Assembly: GCF_947500605.1 (NCBI RefSeq)
Contig: NZ_CANMSJ010000003.1
Location: 267,816 to 331,815, forward strand
DNA from: an uncultured Lacinutrix sp.
GTDB lineage: Bacteria; Bacteroidota; Bacteroidia; Flavobacteriales; Flavobacteriaceae
Length of the DNA stretch: 64,000 bases
Reading direction: 5' to 3'
Shown here: piece by piece, positions 39,905 to 47,578 of the stretch
Numbering within the stretch: the first letter of the stretch is position 1
Layout of the letters: every line of letters starts with the position of its first letter
Position numbers and translations under genes: made by a program
The notes under the pieces: model-generated
Database searches by the model: none
What the model was told of the DNA's origin: nothing
Seen by the model: only the letters and a program-made list of their open reading frames with translations

Positions 39905-39925
39905 TTAACATTAACTTAATGTTAA
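39905..39925. promoter_or_regulatory. 21-base perfect palindrome over the -33 region of a TBDR promoter
   Basis: TTAACATTAA (39905-39914) and TTAATGTTAA (39916-39925) are exact inverted arms around a single C. TTAAC also recurs on the plus strand with 11-base period (39911 and 39922). The site sits 15-36 bases upstream of the -7 box and could be an operator. Confidence 0.45.
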
Positions 39926-40012
39926 CAAATTTTCGCTTTGCGAAGATATGTTTAAATGCTTGATTTTTAGATGTTGAAAAAATAAACCTATTAACAAGCT
40001 TTTTAACAAGTA

Positions 40013-41656
40013 TTATCTAAAATTTTTAAAAAATTCTAAAAGATTTTGGGTAGAAGTGTCGTGATTCTTGAAATCTCCCGATTCTATATCTTTTAAGATT
40101 GTGCTTGCTAATTGCTTACCTAGTTCTACTCCAAATTGGTCGTAACTATAAATATTCCAGATAATTCCTTGTACAAATATCTTGTGTTCGTACATTGCTA
40201 TTAGCTTTCCTAAGCTTTCCGGAGTTAATTTTTTAATGAAGATTGAGTTTGTAGGTTTGTTACCTTTAAAAACCTTAAAAGGTAATAATTCCTTTATTTC
40301 AGCATCAGATAAGTTTTGTGTTTTTAACTCCTTTAATACTTCTGTCTCAGTTTTGCCATTTAATAGGGCTTCGGTTTGAGCGATGTAGTTAGAAATTAAT
40401 TTGTCTTGGTGCTCTTGATTGCCATGAAGACTTTCGGCGAAGCCAATAAAATCTGCTGGAATTAATTTAGTACCTTGGTGAATAAGTTGAAAGAAAGCAT
40501 GTTGAGAGTTTGTACCTGGTTCTCCCCAAATTAAAGTTCCAGTTTCGTAATTTACTCTATTTCCATTTCTGTCAATTGATTTACCATTGCTTTCCATGAT
40601 ACCTTGTTGCAGGTAGGTAGCGAATTGATTTAGATATTGCGAGTAGGCTATTACAGCTTCGCTTTCTGCTCCAAAAAAGTTATTGTACCAAACGCTTATT
40701 AAAGCTAATACTACTGGAATGTTATTGTCAAATTCTTCATTTTTAAAATGAAGATCCATTGCGTTTGCTCCTTTTAATAGTTTATTGAAATTCTCGAAAC
40801 CAACAGCAAGGCTTACTGTTAAGCCAACAGCACTCCATAGAGAAAATCGTCCACCAACCCAATTCCACATTGGGAAAATATTATCTTCATCTATGCCAAA
40901 ATCTTTTACTTTTTGGGTATTTGTTGAAACTGCTACAAAGTGTTTTGCAACATCTTCTTGTTTTGCATGTTTAAGAAACCATTTACGAATTGTTGTAGCA
41001 TTAGTTAAGGTTTCTTGTGTTGTAAATGTTTTTGAAACAATAACAAAAAGTGTAGTTCCAGGGTTTAATTTTTTTAATATCTCGCTAACATGGTCGCCAT
41101 CTATGTTGCTAACAAAATGAGTATTTAAATGGTTTTTGTAAAACTGCAAAGATTCCACTACCATTGCAGGTCCTAAATCGCTACCTCCAATTCCAATGTT
41201 TACAACATCGGTAAATACTTTATTTGTATACCCTTTTTTATTTCCTCTTACTATATCGTTAGTAAAGGTTTCCATTTTAGTTTTAGCAGCAAAAATTTCT
41301 GGCATAACGTTTTTACCGTCTACTAATACGGTATCACTTTCTTTACCACGCAATGCTGTGTGTAAAACTGCTCTGTTCTCGGTTTTGTTAATAATGTCAC
41401 CTGAGTAGTAAGATGCAATAGCTTCTTTAAGTTTAACTTGATCTGCAAGGTCTAAAAGAAGTTTAAAGGTGTCTTCTGTAATTCGGTTTTTTGAAAAATC
41501 TACATAAAAATCTTCCCAACTAATTTTAAAGTTATCTGCTCTTTCTTTATCTGAAGAGAATAGGTCTTTTATATCTACTTGATTAACGCTGTCAAAATGA
41601 TCTTGTAACGCTTTCCAAGCAGCCGTTGTTGTTGGGTTAATTGCCGGTAATGCCAT
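40013..41656 (-). CDS. pgi: Glucose-6-phosphate isomerase
   Basis: 547 residues, the long E. coli-type PGI length. It interconverts glucose-6-phosphate and fructose-6-phosphate in glycolysis. Signatures: NIGIGGSDLGPAMV, FVSNIDGDHVSEIL, VIVSKTFTTQET, SAVGLTVSLAVG, GEPGTNSQHAFFQLIHQG (catalytic Glu/His region) and the C-terminal SYDQFGVELGKQLA. It lies 12 bases after the M23 peptidase gene at the end of a four-gene minus-strand unit. Confidence 0.96.
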   Translation of the reverse strand: MALPAINPTTTAAWKALQDHFDSVNQVDIKDLFSSDKERADNFKISWEDFYVDFSKNRITEDTFKLLLDLADQVKLKEAIASYYSGDIINKTENRAVLHTALRGKESDTVLVDGKNVMPEIFAAKTKMETFTNDIVRGNKKGYTNKVFTDVVNIGIGGSDLGPAMVVESLQFYKNHLNTHFVSNIDGDHVSEILKKLNPGTTLFVIVSKTFTTQETLTNATTIRKWFLKHAKQEDVAKHFVAVSTNTQKVKDFGIDEDNIFPMWNWVGGRFSLWSAVGLTVSLAVGFENFNKLLKGANAMDLHFKNEEFDNNIPVVLALISVWYNNFFGAESEAVIAYSQYLNQFATYLQQGIMESNGKSIDRNGNRVNYETGTLIWGEPGTNSQHAFFQLIHQGTKLIPADFIGFAESLHGNQEHQDKLISNYIAQTEALLNGKTETEVLKELKTQNLSDAEIKELLPFKVFKGNKPTNSIFIKKLTPESLGKLIAMYEHKIFVQGIIWNIYSYDQFGVELGKQLASTILKDIESGDFKNHDTSTQNLLEFFKNFR

Positions 41657-41668
41657 TTTCTATGTTTT

Positions 41669-42988
41669 CTATGAGATTAGTTTGTTTTCTTTAAATTCTG
41701 TGTTTAAACTATCAGTTTCTATAACTTTTTTAGGATAATCTAAAAGTTCTAATTGTTTTTTTATAGGTTTTATATATTCTAAAAATTCAATTTTTAAACT
41801 ATCGGAAATTGGTTTAGCTTCAGGTAGTTTTTCCTTAAAAGGATCTACTTCTTTTCCATTTTTCCAAAAACGATAACATACGTGGTTCCCAGACGAGCTA
41901 CCAGTGTTTCCAACATAACCAATAACTTCTCCTTGTTTTACAAAATCGCCAACTTTTACGTTTCTTTTGGACATGTGAAGGTATTGTGTGCTATAAGTAG
42001 CATTGTGTTTTACTTTAACAAATTTACCATTACCTAGGCCATAACCAGATCTTGTAACAGTTCCATTTGCTGTAGACATTATTGGTGTGCCATTTGGAGC
42101 AGCAAAGTCTGTTCCTCTATGTGGTTTTACTCGATATCCATAATGTGCAATGCGTCTTTTAAGATTATATCTAGATGAAATACGACTAAAGCTTACAGGT
42201 GCTTTTAAAAATGCACGACGTAAATTTTTTGCTTCGTCACTAAAATAATCGCGAATTCCTAAAACAGAATCTGTTTCAAATTCAAAAGCATAAAAAGGCT
42301 CTTTATTGTGCTCAAAATAGGCTGCTTTTATTTCGTGAATTCCTGCGTAAATAGAATCGTCTATATATTTTTCAGTATAAACAACTTTATATTTATCGTT
42401 TTTTTGAAGTCTTGAAAAATCTATTGTCCAGGCATAAATGTCACTCATCTTTAAAGCTAGCATGAATGGCTTACCTTGATCACTCATTGCTTGAGAAATA
42501 TTTGAAGTAATTACTCCAGAAGCCGTTTTTTCAACATACTTAATAGGTTTGTAACTAGTGTAGGTTTTAATAGAGTCTTGAAAATCTATAACAACATAAC
42601 GCTCCTTTGTTGGTTGATAAATAAAACATTTTGGAGTTTGAAGAGAGTCGTTAGAACACAATAAGGTGTAAGGTTTACCTAATTGTAAGTTCCTGCTTAC
42701 ATCGAAACTATCTTTTGATTTTTCTGTTATTTCAAAAATTTTAGGATAAGAAATGTTATTTCGCTCTAAAATTTTCCCAAAAGTATCACCGTTTTTTATT
42801 GTATCTTTTTTAACGACATAATCTTCTAAATTAAAACCGAATTCAAAAATTTCTTTTGGCTCTTCAATTAACGCTGTGTCAAGAGCATTGTTATTCTCGA
42901 CTTCTTTTTTACAGCTTAATATAGAGATAAAGCATATAGATGCTATTAAACATTTTTTCCCCAATCTTCTAATTCCTGTTGACTCCAT
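41669..42988 (-). CDS. M23-family peptidase lipoprotein with Cys in the zinc site
   Basis: 439 residues from the ATG at 42988 (MESTGIRRLGKK, then a hydrophobic core and lipobox SILSC, Cys26). The gene overlaps the end of the tryptophan dioxygenase gene by 43 bases; a TTG at 42964 would give a shorter signal and is also possible, while an ATG at 43042 is unlikely. The LysM-like/OapA region (about 45-110) precedes the LytM domain (about 265-390): H290-x3-D294 in HRGTDFAAPNG, LHMSKRN, and NHVCYRFW where the usual H-x-H is H369-V-C371. Such enzymes cut peptidoglycan cross-links in envelope growth or division. Cys can bind zinc, so the enzyme may still be active. Confidence 0.82.
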   Translation of the reverse strand: MESTGIRRLGKKCLIASICFISILSCKKEVENNNALDTALIEEPKEIFEFGFNLEDYVVKKDTIKNGDTFGKILERNNISYPKIFEITEKSKDSFDVSRNLQLGKPYTLLCSNDSLQTPKCFIYQPTKERYVVIDFQDSIKTYTSYKPIKYVEKTASGVITSNISQAMSDQGKPFMLALKMSDIYAWTIDFSRLQKNDKYKVVYTEKYIDDSIYAGIHEIKAAYFEHNKEPFYAFEFETDSVLGIRDYFSDEAKNLRRAFLKAPVSFSRISSRYNLKRRIAHYGYRVKPHRGTDFAAPNGTPIMSTANGTVTRSGYGLGNGKFVKVKHNATYSTQYLHMSKRNVKVGDFVKQGEVIGYVGNTGSSSGNHVCYRFWKNGKEVDPFKEKLPEAKPISDSLKIEFLEYIKPIKKQLELLDYPKKVIETDSLNTEFKENKLIS

Positions 42989-43869
42989 AGATCTGGAAAA
43001 AAGATTCTTCTTTGATACTTTGGATGCATATATTTTACCCATTCGCTTCCTCCTGTTGCTTCTACTGCTTTGCCACCAATGTTAAGATAGTGGTTTGCTG
43101 TGTTATAATGTGCCATTACCCAAGTAATATTTACTGTATAATCGTAATGACGCATTGCTTTAATTAAATCTTGATCGTCTCTAACAGCTTGTGGTAATTT
43201 TTTAAAAATTGTCCATAGGTTATGCGTGTTAGTAAACTCCGCAAATCTAATAAATTCGTCTTTGTATTTCTCTTCGAAAACTGTTAATGTATATGTTTTT
43301 TTTCCTGTTTTATAATCTTTTCCTGCAGCCTGCCAATATAAATGCTCAAAAGCATGCTCGAAAGGTGTATTTCGGTCGATGGTTTTTCTAAAACGGTTAT
43401 CAATTAGATTAATAAGTTCTGTAGAGGCAAATTCAATTTTTCTGTACTGGGCGCTTTGGAAACCACTTGCAGGTGTTAGTGTGTGTCTAAATTTGTTATA
43501 CTGCGCAACATCCATTCCGTCTTTCATAACATTAAAAGAAGAAGTTAGCATGTCGAAATAACGGCTAATACGCATAAGTTTATCTTCGAAAAAAACAGCA
43601 GAGACATCTTCTTTTTTTGCTACTTGATCTATTTCCCAAAGAATCATCTTAAATAATAATTCGTTTACTTGGTGATACATTAAAAACACCATTTCGTCTG
43701 GAAAGACAGTACGTTGTACTTGGAGATTTAAAAGTGCATCTGTTTGAATGTAATCCCAATAATCTATTGGTTTACTATGTAATAAACCTTCTAAATGTGT
43801 ATTTACATTTTGGTCTATTGATTCGTATTTATCTTTTAGCTGGTCGGTTATTTTTTGATCTATATTCAT
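42946..43869 (-). CDS. Tryptophan 2,3-dioxygenase family protein
   Basis: 307 residues. The family opens the indole ring of tryptophan to N-formylkynurenine with a haem cofactor. Hallmarks: DEMVFLMYHQVNELLFKMILWEI, LTPASGFQSAQYRKIE (substrate/haem pocket), and VMAHYNTANHYLNIGGKAVEATGGSEW. Length and all-helical pattern fit. It starts at the last base of the DUF3108 gene's stop neighbour (one-base spacing) and overlaps the M23 gene, so transcription is shared. It lies close to hppD and hmgA, together forming an aromatic amino-acid degradation region. Confidence 0.9.
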   Translation of the reverse strand: MNIDQKITDQLKDKYESIDQNVNTHLEGLLHSKPIDYWDYIQTDALLNLQVQRTVFPDEMVFLMYHQVNELLFKMILWEIDQVAKKEDVSAVFFEDKLMRISRYFDMLTSSFNVMKDGMDVAQYNKFRHTLTPASGFQSAQYRKIEFASTELINLIDNRFRKTIDRNTPFEHAFEHLYWQAAGKDYKTGKKTYTLTVFEEKYKDEFIRFAEFTNTHNLWTIFKKLPQAVRDDQDLIKAMRHYDYTVNITWVMAHYNTANHYLNIGGKAVEATGGSEWVKYMHPKYQRRIFFPDLWSQQELEDWGKNV

Positions 43870-44649
43870 TTAATTATCTACTACAATTTTAAATGGGTGT
43901 TTAAGTCCTTTAAAAGCCTCAAGGTCTGCTCTTAGAGAGCCAACAGCCAAATCGGCCTTAATACGTAAAGGTACTTTATTTTTATCTTTTGATACCCAAA
44001 GTGATAAACTTTCTTCTTCTTTAAACACACGGCCAGCCATAACGTATGGTCTAAATTTTAAGGCTTCAATTTCACCAAAATCTGTTGTTATAGTTTCTTC
44101 TCCTAAGTATTTAAGTTTGAAACCGTAATTTTCTTCATCAAAAAACATATCTGTTTTAATTTCGTCACCAGGTTTTAATGTTGATATATTAATGTTGTTT
44201 CTTAAGTAATAATACATAGAAACCATGTCTTGTACATTAGGTTTTGTGGCAATGGTTTTTTTTGTGTTGTGTTTTTTGTTGTGTACAAATGCGGTTTTGT
44301 TATCGTGATTGAAATCTATTTCGATATTCTTTTTGTGTCCGCCTTCGTCTATGTTTCTTATAAATTTGTATGGAATAATTTTTTCTACATCTATATAGCT
44401 TTCGTAGCGGTCTTTAACTTTAAAAAACCATTTAATCATACCTGTTGTCCAGCCTTTGCCTACAACATGAAAAACAGGTTTTCCATCCAGTTCTGTTTCT
44501 TTAACTGCTAATGTAGCATTTCCGGCCTTGAAGAAATTGCTATAGCTCATTTTAAATTTAAACCATTCACCATCTTTAAAAGCGCTTTCTTGAGCAGAAG
44601 CTAGGTTTAAAGAAATAATTGCGAGTATTATTAGTAGTAGTTTTTTCAT
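43870..44649 (-). CDS. DUF3108 domain secreted protein
   Basis: 259 residues from the ATG at 44649 (MKKLLLIILAIISLNLASAQ, a clean signal peptide); a start eight codons upstream is possible but adds a polar tail before the signal. The body (GEWFKFKMSYSNFFKAGNATLAVKE, DRYESYIDVEKIIPYKFIRNIDEGG, NVQDMVSMYYYLRN, ALKFRPYVMAGRVFKEEESLSLWVSKDKN) matches DUF3108, a periplasmic beta-rich family of unknown function. It is the first gene of the minus-strand unit with TDO, M23 peptidase and pgi. I see no promoter of good quality upstream. Confidence 0.82.
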   Translation of the reverse strand: MKKLLLIILAIISLNLASAQESAFKDGEWFKFKMSYSNFFKAGNATLAVKETELDGKPVFHVVGKGWTTGMIKWFFKVKDRYESYIDVEKIIPYKFIRNIDEGGHKKNIEIDFNHDNKTAFVHNKKHNTKKTIATKPNVQDMVSMYYYLRNNINISTLKPGDEIKTDMFFDEENYGFKLKYLGEETITTDFGEIEALKFRPYVMAGRVFKEEESLSLWVSKDKNKVPLRIKADLAVGSLRADLEAFKGLKHPFKIVVDN

Positions 44650-44740
44650 AGTTATAGAGTTATTGTAATGCACTTTAATTTAAAGCGCTTATTGCTTTAT
44701 GTACTTAAGATTACAATTACTATTCCAAAAATATAAAACA

Positions 44741-44776
44741 AAAAAATACCATCTATAGAATAGGTGGTATTTTTTT
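44741..44776 (-). terminator. Terminator of hppD
   Basis: AAAAAATACCA (44741-44751) pairs with TGGTATTTTTT (44765-44775) with an inner CTA/TAG pairing. It lies after the hppD stop at 44797 on the minus strand. Confidence 0.8.
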
Positions 44777-44796
44777 ATAATTTAAAATATTGTATT

Positions 44797-45960
44797 TTAA
44801 AGTGTTCCTCTTTTTTCTTGCTCACGCTCAATAGATTCGAATAACGCTTTAAAGTTTCCTGCTCCAAAACCTTGTGCTCCCATACGTTGTATGATTTCGA
44901 AAAATAATGTTGGTCTATCTTCTACTGGTTTTGTGAAAATTTGAAGTAGATAACCTTCTTCGTCTGCATCTATCATAATAGATAGTTTTTGAAGCTCTTT
45001 AATGTCTTCTTTCATCATGTCCATATGTTCACCTAAACGATTAGGGATATCATCATAGTATGCTTGTGGTGGAGGTGGTAAAAATTCTATTCCTCTAGCT
45101 TTTAATTGTGATACTGTTTTAATAATATCGTCTGTGGCAACTGCAATATGCTGCACTCCTGAACCTTCGTAAAAGTCTAAGTATTCTTCAATTTGAGATC
45201 TTTTAGCTGCTTTTGCTGGTTCGTTTATTGGAAATTTAATGCGACCGTTTCCATTACTCATTACCTTACTCATTAGAGCAGAGTATTCTGTGTGAATTTG
45301 CTTATCGTCGAAAGATAGAAAGTTTACAAAGCCCATAACATCTTCATACCATTTTACCCATTCGTTCATTTGTCCCCAACCAACATTACCAACCATATGG
45401 TCGATATATTTTAAACCTACTGGTTCTGGATTGTAATCACTTTCCCATGCTTTGAATCCTGGCATAAATGTTCCAGTATAATTTTTACGCTCTACAAACA
45501 TGTGTACAGTTTCTCCATAAGTATAGATTCCTGCTCTTACTACTTCTCCAAATTCGTCGTTTTCTACGGTTGGTTCCATATAAGATTTAGCACCACGTTT
45601 TGTAGTTTCTTCGTAAGCTTTTCTGGCATCTTCTACCCAAAGTGCTACAACTTTTACACCGTCTCCATGTTTTACGATGTGGTTGTTGATTTCTGACTTA
45701 CTGTTTAATGGTGTTGTTAAAACTAAACGGATTTTGTCTTGTTTTAATACATAACTAACAGAATCTCTAGATCCTGTTTCTAATCCTTTATAGGCATAAG
45801 ATTGAAAACCAAATGCTGTTTTGTAAAAGTGTGCTGCTTGTTTGGCATTACCAACGTAGAACTCTACGTAGTCTGTTCCTAATAGCGGAAGGAAATCTTG
45901 TGCGCCTTCGAATATTTTTTCTAAACCGTAGTTTACTGATTTTACTTCTTTTTTACTCAT
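44797..45960 (-). CDS. hppD: 4-hydroxyphenylpyruvate dioxygenase
   Basis: 387 residues. The non-haem iron enzyme converts 4-hydroxyphenylpyruvate to homogentisate in tyrosine degradation. Two glyoxalase-like halves are seen: VEFYVGNAKQAAHFYKTAFGF (N-terminal) and IDHMVGNVGWGQMNEWVKWYEDVMGF (first iron His), then VQHIAVATDDIIKTV (second His) and YLLQIFTKPVEDRPTLFFEIIQR (iron Glu). All three ligands are present. hmgA, the next enzyme, lies upstream on the same strand, 263 bases away; a 17-base inverted repeat lies in the leader. Confidence 0.96.
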   Translation of the reverse strand: MSKKEVKSVNYGLEKIFEGAQDFLPLLGTDYVEFYVGNAKQAAHFYKTAFGFQSYAYKGLETGSRDSVSYVLKQDKIRLVLTTPLNSKSEINNHIVKHGDGVKVVALWVEDARKAYEETTKRGAKSYMEPTVENDEFGEVVRAGIYTYGETVHMFVERKNYTGTFMPGFKAWESDYNPEPVGLKYIDHMVGNVGWGQMNEWVKWYEDVMGFVNFLSFDDKQIHTEYSALMSKVMSNGNGRIKFPINEPAKAAKRSQIEEYLDFYEGSGVQHIAVATDDIIKTVSQLKARGIEFLPPPPQAYYDDIPNRLGEHMDMMKEDIKELQKLSIMIDADEEGYLLQIFTKPVEDRPTLFFEIIQRMGAQGFGAGNFKALFESIEREQEKRGTL

Positions 45961-45995
45961 AATATTTATGTCTTATTCTTTCGGTTGAAAGAGAG

Positions 45996-46012
45996 CCAAC
46001 TTAATAAGTTGG
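45996..46012. promoter_or_regulatory. 17-base inverted repeat in the hppD leader
   Basis: CCAACTT (45996-46002) and AAGTTGG (46006-46012) are perfect arms around AAT, 36-52 bases upstream of the hppD ATG. There is no T run for either strand, so it is more likely an operator or leader structure than a terminator. Confidence 0.4.
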
Positions 46013-46195
46013 TATTGTTATATTGTTTTTACTATTACCTTACAAATATTTTAGCCCTGATTACTTCACAAGACTCTTATTTATATGGAGTTTAGTGATT
46101 ACTTCGCAGTTGAAACGGCATCCTTTTTAGTTTTTTCTCAAAAAAGATATAGTGTAAAGCAGGAAATAGCTTCTAATATTTTTTGTTTTAAATAG

Positions 46196-46215
46196 ATTCC
46201 TGCCTGCGCAGGAAT
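46196..46215. repeat. REP-like short palindromic element
   Basis: ATTCCTGC (46196-46203) and GCAGGAAT (46208-46215) around CTGC, followed by GACA. Its GC-rich core stands out from the AT-rich surroundings. Closely similar palindromes are scattered as repeats in many bacterial genomes; only this copy is in the window. It lies 9 bases after the hmgA stop on the minus strand and could form the 3' hairpin of that mRNA. Confidence 0.5.
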
Positions 46216-46223
46216 GACAAATT

Positions 46224-47384
46224 TTAATGATCTAACCACGATTTGTGGTAATCTTCGTCGGCAATTTTCATGGCTTCTTCTGTAACCATTAAAGGCTTGA
46301 AGGTATCTACCATGACTGCTAATTCTTCGGTTTTAGTTTTGCCTATACTTTTCTCTGCTGTTCCTGGGTGTGGACCGTGTGGAATACCTGCTGGGTGTAA
46401 TGAGATGTGACCTTGGTCTATATCGTTACGGCTCATAAAATCGCCATCTACGTAGTATAATACTTCGTCGCTATCTATATTACTGTGGTTGTATGGCGCA
46501 GGAATACTTTGCGGATGGTAGTCGTACATGCGTGGTACAAAACTACAGATTACAAAGGCGTCGGTTTCGAAGGTTTGGTGTACTGGAGGTGGTTGGTGAA
46601 TGCGACCTGTAATAGGTTCGAAATCGTGAATTGAAAGCGCATACGGGTAATTGTAACCATCGTAGCCTACAACATCGAAAGGATGTGAAGCGTATACCAT
46701 ATCGAAAATGTCACCTTGTTTTTTAACTTTCATTAAAAAATCTCCGGATTCGTTATTGGTTTCTAATTCGTATGGTCTGCGTATATCGCGTTCGCAAAAT
46801 GGTGAATGTTCAAGCAGCTGCCCAAAATGATTTCTATAACGTTTTGGAGTGTAAATTGGTCTGCGAGATTCTACAATAAAGAGTCTGTTGTCTTCGGTGT
46901 CGAAGTCTATTTTATAGATTATGCCACGAGGGATTATTAAATAATCTCCATATTTAAAGTCTAGATTACCAAGATGTGTTCTTAGTTTTCCTGAGCCTTT
47001 GTGGATAAAAATCATTTCGTCTGCATCAGAATTTTTGTAAAAATAGTCTGTTGTAGAATACTTTGGTGCAGATAGAATTATTGTACAATCACTATTTGTT
47101 AAAACAGCTTTTCTGCTTTCTAAATAATCATTTTCTGGTTTTACTTGAAAGCCTCTAAAACGATAAGATTGTATGTGGTTTTTCTTTGCAATTTTAGGCG
47201 CAACACTGTATTGTCTTTTTATTTCTTTTACTTGTGTAGGACGTTGTTCGTGGTAAGAGTTTGTGCTCATACCATCGAAACCTATGGTTCCAAAAAGTTG
47301 TTCGGAATATAAAGACCCATCTTCTTTTCTAAATTGTGTGTGTCTTTTATGTGGGATGTTTCCTAATTTGTGATAAAACGGCAT
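46224..47384 (-). CDS. hmgA: Homogentisate 1,2-dioxygenase
   Basis: 386 residues. The iron enzyme opens homogentisate to maleylacetoacetate, after HppD in tyrosine degradation. It belongs to the shorter bacterial HmgA form. It shows the cupin features GDYLIIPRGIIYKIDF, PPVHQTFETDAFVICSFVPR, and SLHPAGIPHGPHPG (iron His cluster near the end). N-terminal MPFYHKLGNIPHKRHTQFRK is typical. Immediately upstream of hppD on the same strand but with a gap, so each may have its own promoter. Fumarylacetoacetate hydrolase is not in this window. Confidence 0.94.
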   Translation of the reverse strand: MPFYHKLGNIPHKRHTQFRKEDGSLYSEQLFGTIGFDGMSTNSYHEQRPTQVKEIKRQYSVAPKIAKKNHIQSYRFRGFQVKPENDYLESRKAVLTNSDCTIILSAPKYSTTDYFYKNSDADEMIFIHKGSGKLRTHLGNLDFKYGDYLIIPRGIIYKIDFDTEDNRLFIVESRRPIYTPKRYRNHFGQLLEHSPFCERDIRRPYELETNNESGDFLMKVKKQGDIFDMVYASHPFDVVGYDGYNYPYALSIHDFEPITGRIHQPPPVHQTFETDAFVICSFVPRMYDYHPQSIPAPYNHSNIDSDEVLYYVDGDFMSRNDIDQGHISLHPAGIPHGPHPGTAEKSIGKTKTEELAVMVDTFKPLMVTEEAMKIADEDYHKSWLDH

Positions 47385-47578
47385 TTTTTTAGTTTTTTTG
47401 AATTAAAAATTTAAAGTATTAAGTTAGACTTTTTACTTTATTAAATGCGGAAAAGGAAAGTATAGTTTACTCTGGATTTCTTTTAATAAGAAATTTTAAA
47501 AAGGTTAATATGTCTTGCCAAAAGTGATTCATCATTAACAAATATCGTGAATTTTTTGGAGTTATTAAAATGTAATTT

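Noticed and set aside
44230..44511. Plus-strand ORF rich in Phe, Val and Tyr opposite DUF3108
   Set aside because: The hydrophobic composition arises from the reverse complement of Lys/Asn-rich codons; there is no start context or promoter.
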